A stretch of DNA of 64,000 bases from Butyrivibrio proteoclasticus P6B7 (GCF_000622085.1 NZ_JHWL01000001.1:290899-354898), one strand, 5' to 3'; positions 53,701-62,670 are shown, counted from the stretch's first letter. Numbers and translations: made by a program. The notes: generated from the letters alone by a model not told the origin.

Positions 53701-56700
53701 GAAGGATACTTCAGAGGTTGTGTTCTTTGACACAATCATTGATGCCACATGCGACCAGTACAGCTCTTTGTCTGAATCACTTATCTATCCTATTGGATGG
53801 AACGACAGCCTTAGCGGAACCACACTTAGAAATGTTGAGTATGGAACCTACGAGGCGTCCAAGGTGGATAACTCTTCAAGCAGAGCAAGCTGGGCACCAG
53901 TAAGTACAGCTGCGCAGACTACAGATGGCAAGGATATTGCAGTTTCCACCTTCCTTGGAAGCTGGGATCCATTTACAGAGCACGGCGACGATATGACAAT
54001 TAAGTTCCCTGATGGAACAAGCCAGGAGCAGCCTTCTTCCAGCGAGGAAACAAGCGAGACTACAGTATTTGCCTTAGAAGGTTCAGATGTGGAGACCTTC
54101 GGCACAGCTGATTCTAATGAAGGAAGATCGGAAAAGGCTGGAACAGAGAACTTCTTTACAGTGATATACAGTGCTAAGTCAAAGGTTGAGGATAAGAATA
54201 AATCCTTTGATGACTATGAAGCAACCAGAAGAATCAACTTTGGCGGTGTGGTTTCTACTACAGCCAACGCAATTAAGTTTACAACTACAAAGGCAGCTAC
54301 CGTGAAGGTTTGGTGGGCTGAAGGCAATACCAATAACCGTCAGATAGCAATTCTTAATGCTGCTGGAGAAACGGTGGCCAAAACAGAAGGAGACCGCACA
54401 AAAGATGCGCTTTATATTTCATCCTTTGAGCTGGGGGCTGAAGGCACATACTATCTTGGATCTATTGTGGGCAGTAACTACATCTTCAAGGTAGAGGTAA
54501 GTTATGAACAGCAGGATGAGACGAGAGATGCCTGGGAGGATGTTCAGGCACCTGTAATTAAGAACGTTGCAGTTAACAAGGACAACGCTTCTAAGATCGA
54601 TGTTACAGTGGATGCTTCAATTGGAGTAAAGGGCGCTGACAAGCTTGTGGTTACAATGCTTGATGCAGAGGGCAATGTGGCAGGAAGTGCAGACTCCACT
54701 AAGTACCAGGATGAGACAGTTCTTTCTATCGCTCCTAAGGTAAGTGGAGACTACAGATTTGTTGCTAAGATCACAAGAGAAGATGAGGAGACTGCTAAGG
54801 AAAGTGCTCAGTCTGAGGCGTTTTCATTTACCCTTCCACTTACAGCTCCTTCTATCAAGAGCGCAGTAAACAAGGGCAACGGAAGTGTAACTTTTAAGTT
54901 CTACTCAGTGGCTGAGGCTGTGGATTATACACTTTATTTAAAAGATCTTACGGATGACAGCGCAGCTCTTTCAAAGGCTACATACGTACCTGAGAAGGTG
55001 GTGACTAATACTTCTACAGAGTATTTATATACATTTGTGGGATTAACTATTGGGCACGAATATGAGTTTTCAATTTGTGCAAACAGAGGCGAGGATATGT
55101 CAGAGGCATCAAAGGTGAATATCACAGTAACTGAAGAAGGCGAGAGAGAATGGACATTTGCAGCCTTTGGAACTGGCGAGAGTTCCAAGGATGAAAAGAA
55201 TGTTGGATTCAAAGCTTCTGATGAATCTGTAACTCTTTGGAATCTTAATAATAAGGGTAAGCTTGTGCCAGCTTCTACAGATGGCCTTGCCTTCTACTAT
55301 ACAGCAGTGCCAAGCTCCAAGAACTTTACTCTTACAGTGACAATAACAATTGATTCCTGGACCTTTACTAACGGTCAGGAGGGCTTTGGAATCATGGCCT
55401 GTGACAGGGTTGGAATCCACGGCGATGAGTCAGCTTTCTGGAACAACTCCTATATGGCTTCCGGAACAAAGGTAGAGTATTTCTACGATACAGATAAGGG
55501 CGAAGCTACAAAGGATGAGACCAGCGTTAAGGTTACAATGAAGGATGGCCTTGGTGCTCAGGAGAAGGTGGGTGTAACCCCAGATAATCTGGCACTTTTA
55601 GAGGCTAATGATCAGGCAACTATCACAAGCGACTTTAGCTCCAGCATGTATACCCTTGAGACAAGCTGCGCTACAAGTGGATCTGGAACTTATAATCTCT
55701 TTGGTAACGAGGCTGGAAAGGCTGCTGGAACAGTGGCTAATCCTCTTACACAGGTAACACTTAGAATTCAGAAGAATAATACAGGATACTTTGTAAGTTA
55801 TCTTGATGAGAATGGAAATGTTCTTGCAACTAAGAAGTTCTACGATACAGAGGCTCTTTCAGCTCTTGATAAGGACAATGTATATGTAGGAATGTTTGTT
55901 TCAAGATCATTCAAGGCTACCTTTAGCAACATCAGTCTTGAGGTTATTGATCCATCAGAGGATGCTCCAGCTGAGAATAGGCCTGTAACTTATGTGACAC
56001 CAAATTACAAGGTAGTTTCTGCTGAGCATTCCAATACTGCTACTTACGAGCTTATGTATTCAGGAAATGCTGATGGTGTGCTTACAGTTACTGATGCTAA
56101 GGGACAAGCTCTTTTAACAGAAAAAGAGGTTAAGGCATCAGAGGTAGTAAGCGTGGAAGCAGATCTGGTGCGTGGTAACAATAGATTTGAGATCACATTT
56201 ACGCCTGCAGAGGGCTTCCATCCAGACGGAGATGAGTACAAGGTGCTGGCTTCCTATGAGACAGTGACCTTTGGACATACGGTAACATTCCTTACTATCA
56301 ACGACAGTGAAAATGTGTATGTATCTCCTGAGGGAACAGCCAGCGGTGCAGGTACTGAGACTGATCCTGTGGATATCTATACAGCCGTTAAGTATGTTCA
56401 GCCTGGTCAGACCATCAGGGTGAAGGCTGGAACCTATAATCTTACAAGCACAGTTGTAGTGGCAAGAGGAATTGACGGAACTTCTTCCCAGATGATCAAG
56501 ATGGTTGGAGACGGCGGAAGAGCAGTATTTGACTTTGGCGGCAAGTGCGCAGGCTTCATCTTCGTAGGTAACTACTGGTATGTGAAGGGCATCGACTGCA
56601 CTAAGTCAGGCAACTCTATGAAGGGCATCCAGGTATGCGGAAGCCACATCACTCTTGAGGATGTAAGGGCTTATGAGAATGGCAATACTGGTATTCAGAT

Positions 56701-58204
56701 AAGCAGATACTTATCTACTGATACTAAGGATTTGTGGCCAAGTAATGACCTGATTCTTAACTGTACTTCTTATGCTAATGCAGATTCTGGCTATGAGGAC
56801 GCCGACGGATTTGCTGCAAAGCTCACTGTTGGCGAAGGCGTTGTATTTGACGGATGTATTTCCTATAACAATGCGGATGATGGATGGGATCTTTTTGCAA
56901 AGCCTGAGACTGGACCTATCGGTCAGGTGACAATTCAGAACTGTGTTGCCTTTGGTAATGGATACGATGTTGATGGCACCAATGAAGGTAACGGTAACGG
57001 CTTTAAGATGGGCGGATCCAGCATTAACGGCGCTCACAAGCTTATCAACTGCGTTGCATGGAATAATAAGGCTAAGGGTATCGATTCTAACTCTGGCCCT
57101 GATATTCAGGTTTACAATAGCATGTCCTTTAATAATGGCGGAAGCAATGTAGCTCTTTATACTAATGACAATGCCAATACAGATTTCTATGTACAGGGCG
57201 TAATGAGCTACAGAACAGAGGGCACAAGCACCAACGAGACTATCAAGACTAAGGGAAGTCAGGATAGCACTAAGATTTATGGAACAAAGAATTTCTACTG
57301 GAATGACGGTAAGTGCAGCAACAGTGATGGACTTACTGTGACAGATGACTGGTTTGTATCTCTTGATGCACCTAAGGCAAGCGTTTCCGATCCTTACGCT
57401 GTGGCAGCAGGCATGAGAAGAGCTGATGGATCAATCGATCTCGGTGATTTCTTAAAGCTCACAGACAGGGCTGTAAGTGCTCTTGAGGGTGCAGGCATTG
57501 CTTGCGGCGATGTGGTGGCATCACTTAACGGAGAGTACAAGAAGAGCGAAGATAACGGAAATACTAGCGGATCTGGAAGTGAATCCGGTAATAGCGGTTC
57601 AAGTGAAGCTGGTAGTGGAAGCACAAGTGGTAGCGGATCAAGCGGATCTGGAACATCAGGTGGAAGCTCATCTGGTAGCGGCTCAGGCAGTGGTTCAGGT
57701 AGCGGACAGTCAGATAACAATTCTGGAACAGGCACTGGATCAGGCTCAACTGGTGCATCAACTGGAGCATCTACTGGCACTTCAACAGGTACCAACCAGG
57801 GAACAACTGAGACTGGAAATACAACCGGCGGAACTGGCACAGGAACAAGCACTGGTACAACAACTGGCGGCACTGGAACCGGAACTAGCACAGGAACTGG
57901 CACAAGCACAGGTGACAACCAGTCTGTAGCAGGCGCAAGCAGAGATGACGAGGGCGCATCAAGCAGTGCCGGCAACATCAACACCAGCGGCAATTCTGAT
58001 GACTCAGCAAATAAGGAAGATAGCACAAATGCTACAAATTCAGCAAGTGGCAGCGCTAACATAGGCGTAAGCATTGGAGATGGCGATGTGCCAGGAGATG
58101 GCGGCACATCAGGCACATTCCCACTTATTCCTGTCACAGTATGCAGCGTGGCAGCAGTTATCCTTGCAGGATTGTTCTTCCTTCTTAGAAAAAGATTTAT
58201 ATGA
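50786..58204 (+). CDS. Giant surface pectin methylesterase (CE8) plus pectate lyase (PL9)
   Basis: 2472 residues; GGGAGG lies 6 nt before the ATG. Signal peptide 1-39 (cleavage after VAFA); Asp/Ser/Thr/Lys-rich stretch (about 40-175); beta domains (about 200-640). CE8 domain about 650-1005: QDTFYG (D876), GGTDYIFG (D898), LGRPWA (R969), so both catalytic Asp and the Arg are present. Then Fn3-like and other beta domains (about 1110-1830). Family 9 pectate lyase about 1832-2250, with ADGFAAKLT (K2012, catalytic lysine position) and NNADDGWDLF (calcium aspartates). A Ser/Gly/Thr linker follows (about 2255-2440, including VAGASR at 2381-2386), then an anchor helix and KRFI. It should de-esterify homogalacturonan and then cleave it at the cell surface, giving unsaturated oligomers for the GH105 enzyme. 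Confidence 0.93.
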   Translation: MRKGLRMGKTRAKAVATAMALALGISNLSGILPSSVAFAETGDDSADQGTSKESTTENTETQGGSAENTADQSSDAQKSGGQSTDDKTSDNAKSGDEISEGKKSDDTTSGNKTDDSNSDDKKTDETSDDKKTDEAASDDTTTDDTTADDTSKDETSDDKSEKEDSDSKNRGTSGSDRNFDDNKTDVWDFGAENLGDSYNNRLDEYTINSIYGESVAAGTVGVSFATFSIDDDDFYYSSNKNNNRIISTNENLTRQQNNSYKDLNGNVFTGAIYSNSSGNVNNYLALKCQAGDIITFYVSSNGTDSTYVFENVNDSSDKTEYQYVCESKAVKKAVFYPSKTGTYKLYSQNEKLTVCRVMREHATFSDVNGVVEGYEGDSSFDIVFTCKANGSVVKATVTDGKFSVSLAEGFDYEMSLEGADEYVITSDKEINISGDTDLTVTVASVDLVSVSGTIEGIDVEDAEDFVTKAEFKFEPDDQDSVYVPVMALINDTKDGDDKATITFETTLQKGVSYEVTVEGADDYELLTSEISFAKDTKDVVLKLQKKDTTKLAVEIKCDGYELKDFAEATFTFVLIDPDNDYKDTDYSYSFTGKDIADGKAALRQGQYRVMVKELPTGVTFDEEHSRDAFIDENHVTDGVHTVIVPFTVADNSKISYKSTVTVGKGRDYETISEALEAIRKMDRSDDQRVVVSIDPGDYQEMLVVDVPNVTFKNSKAGGSIVTTDSGVGIAGDSVRITSYYGHGYSYYSMGSDCKYDAELLEVNNYNGYSSFTNPGGSTTSGSYWNATVVVSASGFEAYDVIFENSFNQYQSELAAKDTIIKESGAKEKKGAARSDMAAGDTAVQYKDYVERAAAIAFTNNVIDVYMNHCAFIGRQDTFYGGQGAVLALYDCDIYGGTDYIFGAMTAVFAKCDLVFNTSDSEKDYGYITAAQQKSASTRGYLMYNCTVTSTQPGVNTASANASKPGYLGRPWAKDTSEVVFFDTIIDATCDQYSSLSESLIYPIGWNDSLSGTTLRNVEYGTYEASKVDNSSSRASWAPVSTAAQTTDGKDIAVSTFLGSWDPFTEHGDDMTIKFPDGTSQEQPSSSEETSETTVFALEGSDVETFGTADSNEGRSEKAGTENFFTVIYSAKSKVEDKNKSFDDYEATRRINFGGVVSTTANAIKFTTTKAATVKVWWAEGNTNNRQIAILNAAGETVAKTEGDRTKDALYISSFELGAEGTYYLGSIVGSNYIFKVEVSYEQQDETRDAWEDVQAPVIKNVAVNKDNASKIDVTVDASIGVKGADKLVVTMLDAEGNVAGSADSTKYQDETVLSIAPKVSGDYRFVAKITREDEETAKESAQSEAFSFTLPLTAPSIKSAVNKGNGSVTFKFYSVAEAVDYTLYLKDLTDDSAALSKATYVPEKVVTNTSTEYLYTFVGLTIGHEYEFSICANRGEDMSEASKVNITVTEEGEREWTFAAFGTGESSKDEKNVGFKASDESVTLWNLNNKGKLVPASTDGLAFYYTAVPSSKNFTLTVTITIDSWTFTNGQEGFGIMACDRVGIHGDESAFWNNSYMASGTKVEYFYDTDKGEATKDETSVKVTMKDGLGAQEKVGVTPDNLALLEANDQATITSDFSSSMYTLETSCATSGSGTYNLFGNEAGKAAGTVANPLTQVTLRIQKNNTGYFVSYLDENGNVLATKKFYDTEALSALDKDNVYVGMFVSRSFKATFSNISLEVIDPSEDAPAENRPVTYVTPNYKVVSAEHSNTATYELMYSGNADGVLTVTDAKGQALLTEKEVKASEVVSVEADLVRGNNRFEITFTPAEGFHPDGDEYKVLASYETVTFGHTVTFLTINDSENVYVSPEGTASGAGTETDPVDIYTAVKYVQPGQTIRVKAGTYNLTSTVVVARGIDGTSSQMIKMVGDGGRAVFDFGGKCAGFIFVGNYWYVKGIDCTKSGNSMKGIQVCGSHITLEDVRAYENGNTGIQISRYLSTDTKDLWPSNDLILNCTSYANADSGYEDADGFAAKLTVGEGVVFDGCISYNNADDGWDLFAKPETGPIGQVTIQNCVAFGNGYDVDGTNEGNGNGFKMGGSSINGAHKLINCVAWNNKAKGIDSNSGPDIQVYNSMSFNNGGSNVALYTNDNANTDFYVQGVMSYRTEGTSTNETIKTKGSQDSTKIYGTKNFYWNDGKCSNSDGLTVTDDWFVSLDAPKASVSDPYAVAAGMRRADGSIDLGDFLKLTDRAVSALEGAGIACGDVVASLNGEYKKSEDNGNTSGSGSESGNSGSSEAGSGSTSGSGSSGSGTSGGSSSGSGSGSGSGSGQSDNNSGTGTGSGSTGASTGASTGTSTGTNQGTTETGNTTGGTGTGTSTGTTTGGTGTGTSTGTGTSTGDNQSVAGASRDDEGASSSAGNINTSGNSDDSANKEDSTNATNSASGSANIGVSIGDGDVPGDGGTSGTFPLIPVTVCSVAAVILAGLFFLLRKRFI
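57560..57915 (+). repeat. Gly/Ser/Thr low-complexity linker coding repeat
   Basis: Runs of GSG and then GTST/GTGTST repeats encode a flexible spacer between the lyase domain and the membrane anchor. Confidence 0.8.
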
Positions 58205-58247
58205 TTGTTTGCCATAAACATATACATATAAAAAACCTCATAATGTG

Positions 58248-58297
58248 AAAGCAAAAGCACAGTGCACCTACATAGATGCGCTGTGTCTTTTGCTTTA
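58248..58297 (+). terminator. Terminator after the surface pectinase
   Basis: A long stem in which AAAGCAAAAGCACAG pairs with CTGTGTCTTTTGCTTT, with a one-base bulge. There is no long T run beyond the stem, but the 3' arm is T-rich. Confidence 0.65.
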
Positions 58298-58348
58298 GGC
58301 AATATTTCCATATAATAGGTAGATCTATTTATGTTATAATTACAAAGT

Positions 58349-59509
58349 ATGAGAAAATATGAATTAATAGCTCCATGCCATTTTGGCCTGGAAGCAGTAC
58401 TAAAAAAAGAAATAATTGACCTTGGCTATGACATCACAGAATCAGTGGACGGCAGAATCACCTTTGCAGGGGATGCTGACGCTGTTTGTCGCGCCAATAT
58501 CGGACTGAGAACTGCAGAGAGAATCCTTATCAAGGTGGGAAGCTTCCATGCAGAGACCTTCGAGGACCTCTATCAGGGCACCAAGGCACTTGATTGGGCT
58601 GATTTTATTCCAGAGCGAGGTAAGTTCTGGGTTAAGAAGGCTTCTTCTGTTAAGAGTAAGCTCTTTTCCCCATCAGACATCCAGTCCATTGTAAAAAAAG
58701 CTATCGTGGAAAAGCTCAAACAGAGCTACCACACAGATTGGTTCAAGGAAGATCAGGAGAGCTATCCAATAAGAGTGTTCCTCATGAAGGATGAGGTGAC
58801 CATAGCCCTTGATACTACGGGAGATTCTCTCCACAAGAGAGGCTATCGTAAGCTTGAATCCAAGGCTCCTATCGCGGAGAACCTGGCAGCAGCACTTATC
58901 ATGCTGACTCCATGGCATGCAGACAGAATCCTTATCGATCCTTTCTGCGGTAGTGGAACTATTCCAATCGAGGCAGCCATGATCGCAGCTAACATCGCAC
59001 CTGGTCTTAACAGACACTTCACTGCAGAGGCCTGGGAGCACCTGATTCCTAAGAGCAACTGGCAGGACGTAAGGGATGAAGCCAGAGAAGAGATAAACAC
59101 TGATGTGGAGGTGGATATTCAGGGCTACGACCTTGATCCTGAGATGATCGAGATAGCAAGGATCAATGCCAAGAAGGCGGGAGTTGATCACATGATCCAT
59201 TTCCAGGCCAGAGACGTGGCAGATCTTTCCCATAGGAAGAAATATGGATTTATCATCACCAATCCTCCTTACGGCGAGCGAATCGGCGATCAGGACATTC
59301 TTCCTTCACTTTACAAGACTATCGGCGCCAGATACAAAGCCCTTGATGCCTGGTCAATGTTCCTGATCACAGGCTACGAGCAGGCTGAGAAATACATAGG
59401 ACTTAAGGCTACCAAGAATCGTAAGATTTACAACGGTATGCTCAAGACATATTTTTATCAGTTTATGGGACCTAAGCCTCTCCGCAAGAATGCCAGAGAA
59501 GACAGCTAA
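58349..59509 (+). CDS. THUMP-domain class I RNA methyltransferase (RlmL N-terminal/YpsC-like)
   Basis: 386 residues, cytoplasmic. An N-terminal ferredoxin-like and THUMP region (about 1-160) starts ELIAPCHFGLEAVLKKEI. The Rossmann methyltransferase has IDPFCGSGTIPIEAAMIA (SAM motif I) and the target-base motif NPPYGERIGD. This is the Firmicute type that methylates 23S rRNA guanine N2. The exact target is inferred from family. Only a weak ribosome sequence precedes the ATG. Confidence 0.9.
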   Translation: MRKYELIAPCHFGLEAVLKKEIIDLGYDITESVDGRITFAGDADAVCRANIGLRTAERILIKVGSFHAETFEDLYQGTKALDWADFIPERGKFWVKKASSVKSKLFSPSDIQSIVKKAIVEKLKQSYHTDWFKEDQESYPIRVFLMKDEVTIALDTTGDSLHKRGYRKLESKAPIAENLAAALIMLTPWHADRILIDPFCGSGTIPIEAAMIAANIAPGLNRHFTAEAWEHLIPKSNWQDVRDEAREEINTDVEVDIQGYDLDPEMIEIARINAKKAGVDHMIHFQARDVADLSHRKKYGFIITNPPYGERIGDQDILPSLYKTIGARYKALDAWSMFLITGYEQAEKYIGLKATKNRKIYNGMLKTYFYQFMGPKPLRKNAREDS

Positions 59510-59564
59510 TCTTCAGACTTCTGGTTTAATTGCACAAGAAGGCTTGGGTAGATAGGATATTGGT

Positions 59565-60584
59565 ATGAACAACACTGAAATGAAAAGGATGGTCGTAAGG
59601 GCCTCCGTTTTCACAGTGCTTTCTATTGCGGTAATGCTTCACAGGTCAGCAACCAAGCACATCATGATTACTGATGCGGCTGGGACCTACGTGGACAGAG
59701 GAAGCGGAGATGATTCCTATAACCTCCTGATAAGTACCGATACGTCGGCAGGAGGCGCAGGCAAGCTCATAATTCCTCTTCCCAAGACGGTGAGCTCTGA
59801 CAACATTGTCCTTGAAGACAAATATGTGGACCACGAACTCTGCATCTACGTAGACAGCAGAGAAGAGGGTTTCTACAAGGACAACGCCATTACCACGGAT
59901 CTTGATATCTTAGAAAGCGCTGTTTGTATAACACAGAATGATACAGGCAGTGTGTGCCTTGATTTTAAGCTGGATTCTCTTTATGCCAGCGAGAGCACCC
60001 TTACTGACAATAGTACCATTGAGGTGACTTTCAGTAAGCCTTCAGATAAATATGATCACATAGTAGTGGTGGACGCGGCGTCAGACAAGGACATTCCGTT
60101 AGATATAGTTCTTTCTCTTAAAGAGCTAACGGACAGGATTGACGACCCCTCCACCAAATTTTATTTTACGAGGCTTGATGGCCGTAACATCGACGACGAG
60201 AAGCGCCTTGCTCTCATAAATGACAGCGGAGCAGACCTGGTGGTCAAGATAGATACTGATGTTTCTACAGATAAGTCTGTGAATGGCATTTATGTCTATT
60301 ATAACGGCGTATTCTTCATCAGGAACCTTAATAATGCACAGTTTGCGGACCTTCTATTACAGAACTGTGGTAAAAGAACTGAAAACTCAATGCTTGGTAT
60401 GTTTGAAAGCGACGAGACAGATCTTTTGCTGTCCCGGTCCACAGTGCCAACAGCCAGAATATCTGCGGGCTATATCTCAGGCAACGAGGACTATGGGAAG
60501 ATGACAGATCCTACTTACTGTAAGCGCATGGCAGAGGGCATATTTGAGGCAATCAAGGCGGGATTTGCTGAGCTTGGTAAGTGA
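59565..60584 (+). CDS. Degenerate N-acetylmuramoyl-L-alanine amidase-like protein
   Basis: 339 residues. An N-terminal hydrophobic segment (about 10-24) may be a signal anchor. Residues about 30-150 form a beta-rich AMIN-like region. Residues about 165-338 follow the layout of Amidase_3 enzymes but lack the catalytic residues: the zinc strand normally D-P-G-H-G-G reads VDAASDKD; the S-I-H-x-N strand reads VKIDTDVS; and the final glutamate segment reads TARISAGYISGNEDY. The remainder of the fold, including the helix NAQFADLLL and the C-terminal helix MAEGIFEAIKAGF, is retained. It is probably a non-catalytic wall-associated protein or regulator. It lies between the rRNA methyltransferase and rdgB. 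Confidence 0.6.
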   Translation: MNNTEMKRMVVRASVFTVLSIAVMLHRSATKHIMITDAAGTYVDRGSGDDSYNLLISTDTSAGGAGKLIIPLPKTVSSDNIVLEDKYVDHELCIYVDSREEGFYKDNAITTDLDILESAVCITQNDTGSVCLDFKLDSLYASESTLTDNSTIEVTFSKPSDKYDHIVVVDAASDKDIPLDIVLSLKELTDRIDDPSTKFYFTRLDGRNIDDEKRLALINDSGADLVVKIDTDVSTDKSVNGIYVYYNGVFFIRNLNNAQFADLLLQNCGKRTENSMLGMFESDETDLLLSRSTVPTARISAGYISGNEDYGKMTDPTYCKRMAEGIFEAIKAGFAELGK

Positions 60585-60646
60585 TGGATCCGGGAATACA
60601 ACAGATTTATTTCTGGTAAAAGAACTAATATATTTGAGGAGAGATT

Positions 60647-61264
60647 ATGAAAATCGTATTTGCAACGGGCAATAAGGACAAATTAAGGGAAGTTAGAGAG
60701 ATTCTTTCCGGACTTTCCTGCGAAGTTATTTCTATGAAGGAAGCTGGTGTAGACGGCGATATCGAGGAGAATGGAACAACATTTTCTGAGAACTCCATGA
60801 TCAAGGCTAAGTCTGTGGCAGAACTTCTTAAGGGAAAGAACCCTGAACTTGCTGCTGAATCCATCGTAATGGCAGATGATTCAGGTCTTGAGATTGATTA
60901 TCTTAACGGCGAACCCGGAATCTACTCAGCTAGATATATGGGACATGATACTTCCTATACAGAGAAGAATAATAACCTCATCGGCAGACTTGAGGGAGTG
61001 CCTGATGAGAAGCGTTCAGCCAGGTTTGTATGCGCCATTTCTGCAGTATTTCCTAATGGAGAGGCATTTGGCACCGTTGGTAAGATGGAAGGCAGAATTG
61101 GCTACGAAATTAGTGGAAGCAATGGATTTGGCTATGATCCAATTTTCTTTTTACCTGAGTATGGTAAAACAAGCGCAGAGCTTTCTGAGGCTGAAAAGAA
61201 CGCCATTAGCCATAGGGGAAAGGCTTTAAGGGAGATGGCTGCACTTCTTAAAGAAAAGCTTTAA
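60647..61264 (+). CDS. rdgB: XTP/dITP diphosphatase (non-canonical purine NTP pyrophosphatase)
   Basis: 205 residues, HAM1 family. FATGNKDKLREVREIL at the N-terminus (substrate loop), MADDSGLEIDYLNGEPG (catalytic acid), GRIGYEISGSNGFGYDPIFF and SHRGKALREM near the C-terminus. It removes ITP and XTP from nucleotide pools. The next gene begins 13 nt after its stop, so the two are co-transcribed, as is common in Firmicutes. Confidence 0.95.
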   Translation: MKIVFATGNKDKLREVREILSGLSCEVISMKEAGVDGDIEENGTTFSENSMIKAKSVAELLKGKNPELAAESIVMADDSGLEIDYLNGEPGIYSARYMGHDTSYTEKNNNLIGRLEGVPDEKRSARFVCAISAVFPNGEAFGTVGKMEGRIGYEISGSNGFGYDPIFFLPEYGKTSAELSEAEKNAISHRGKALREMAALLKEKL

Positions 61265-61276
61265 TTTGGGGGAAAT

Positions 61277-61759
61277 ATGCACAAATATTTGGTAGTAAGT
61301 GATACTCATGGAAGAGATGATAATTTTTATAGGGCATTGGAAGCGGAGGAGCCTGTGGATGGAGTGATCCACTGCGGAGATTTTGAGGGCTCTGAAGGGA
61401 AATTTGCCCTGGCCTGCGATTGTCCTGTGTATTTCGTTGCGGGCAATAATGATTTCTTCTCAGATCTTAATAGAGAGCTGGAATTTACTCTTGATGGTCA
61501 CAAGTTTTTTGTGGCCCATGGTCATAACTACATGGTCAACATGGATCTTGAGTATATTCGTAGCGAAGCGATTTCAAGAAATGCTGAGGTAGTTATTTTT
61601 GGTCACACACATAAACCTGTTGCAAAAACAATGGGTGGAGTTTACGTTTTTAATCCTGGAAGTCTTTCCTATCCGAGACAAGAAGGCCGAAGACCCAGTT
61701 ATTTAGTGCTTTCCATGGGAGATGACGACATTATTTCTTATGAAATTAAGTACTTATAA
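61277..61759 (+). CDS. YfcE/MJ0936-type metallophosphoesterase
   Basis: 160 residues. The full set of metal motifs is present: SDTHGR, HCGDFEG, AGNND, VAHGHN and FGHTHKP. Small calcineurin-like phosphodiesterases of this type hydrolyse simple phosphodiesters; the natural substrate is not known. TGGGGG-type ribosome sequence precedes the ATG. It pairs with rdgB. Confidence 0.92.
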   Translation: MHKYLVVSDTHGRDDNFYRALEAEEPVDGVIHCGDFEGSEGKFALACDCPVYFVAGNNDFFSDLNRELEFTLDGHKFFVAHGHNYMVNMDLEYIRSEAISRNAEVVIFGHTHKPVAKTMGGVYVFNPGSLSYPRQEGRRPSYLVLSMGDDDIISYEIKYL

Positions 61760-61786
61760 AATCGTTAAAAAGTTCTAAAAAATGTG

Positions 61787-61816
61787 TTGACATTTTGGTG
61801 AGAATTATTATATAAT
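61787..61816 (+). promoter_or_regulatory. Promoter of the seven-tRNA cluster
   Basis: TTGACA (61787-61792), 18-nt spacer, TATAAT (61811-61816). Confidence 0.85.
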
Positions 61817-61863
61817 AAATCTCGCGTTACGGCTGAGGGCTTTATGAAAGGCCCAGTTAGGAA

Positions 61864-61938
61864 CGGGGTGTGGCTCAGTTTGGCTAGAGCACCTGCTTTG
61901 GGAGCAGGGGGTCGCAGGTTCGAATCCTGTCACCCCGA
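61864..61938 (+). tRNA. tRNA-Pro (anticodon TGG)
   Basis: Acceptor CGGGGTG/CACCCCG; loop TTTGGGA; T-loop GGTTCGAATCC. Confidence 0.95.
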
Positions 61939-61960
61939 CTCGCCGTAACTTCATATATAT

Positions 61961-62031
61961 GCGGGTGTAGTTCAATGGTAGAACACCAGCCTTCCAAGCT
62001 GGATACGTGGGTTCGATTCCCATCACCCGCT
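61961..62031 (+). tRNA. tRNA-Gly (anticodon TCC)
   Basis: Acceptor GCGGGTG/CACCCGC; anticodon loop CTTCCAA; T-loop GGTTCGATTCC. Confidence 0.95.
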
Positions 62032-62041
62032 TTTGAGCAGA

Positions 62042-62070
62042 GTACTTGCTGAGTTTTTTGAAGCTAGTAC
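62042..62070 (+). repeat. Dispersed hairpin repeat, copy 3 (within tRNA cluster)
   Basis: GTACTTGCT pairs with AGCTAGTAC around GAG, six T and GA. The outer C-G pair of copy 1 is T-A here, again a paired change. Confidence 0.65.
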
Positions 62071-62148
62071 GAGCCATGGGTGAACACTTAATGAGACGAA
62101 GTCGAGTTTAGTGAGAATCCCAGGAACATAGCAATTGCTCAAGGACAT

Positions 62149-62222
<74 letters not shown>

Positions 62223-62326
62223 TTTGTGTTATAATTTAGATATAAGATTTGCTTGCGAGGATGTCGGTGCAAGGATTCTTGCCATTAAGATATGCCCGCA
62301 ATTTTTTTCTGAATTATTCCAATTAT

Positions 62327-62401
62327 GGTGGCTATAGCGTAGTTGGTTAACGCGCCAGATTGTGGTTCTGGAGATCGAGGGTTCGAGTCCCTCTAGCCAC
62401 C
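62327..62401 (+). tRNA. tRNA-His (anticodon GTG)
   Basis: Acceptor GTGGCTA/TAGCCAC with an extra G at -1 opposite C73, as expected for His; anticodon GTG; T-loop GGTTCGAGTCC. Confidence 0.95.
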
Positions 62402-62446
62402 CTGTGCATAAGCACTTTATTTTATACAGTAGTTCTTTTGCTGCAA

Positions 62447-62518
62447 TGGGCTATCGCCAAGCGGTAAGGCACAGCACTTTGACTGCTGCATACGACGGTT
62501 CGAATCCGGCTAGCCCAG
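62447..62518 (+). tRNA. tRNA-Gln (anticodon TTG)
   Basis: Acceptor TGGGCTA/TAGCCCA; anticodon loop CTTTGAC; T-loop GGTTCGAATCC. Confidence 0.95.
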
Positions 62519-62553
62519 CTCTGACGGAATTTTGTGCCGTTTTTTGATTATAT

Positions 62554-62626
62554 GGGATACTAGCTCAGGTGGTAGAGCACTTGACTTTTAATCAAGTTGT
62601 CGGGGGTTCGAATCCCCCGTGTCTCA
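62554..62626 (+). tRNA. tRNA-Lys (anticodon TTT)
   Basis: Acceptor GGGATAC/GTGTCTC with wobble pairs; anticodon stem TTGAC.../GTCAA-like with loop TTTTAAT; T-loop GGTTCGAATCC. Confidence 0.93.
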
Positions 62627-62670
62627 TTTGAAATCTCTATTTGTTATGAATAGAGATTTTATTTTTATCT

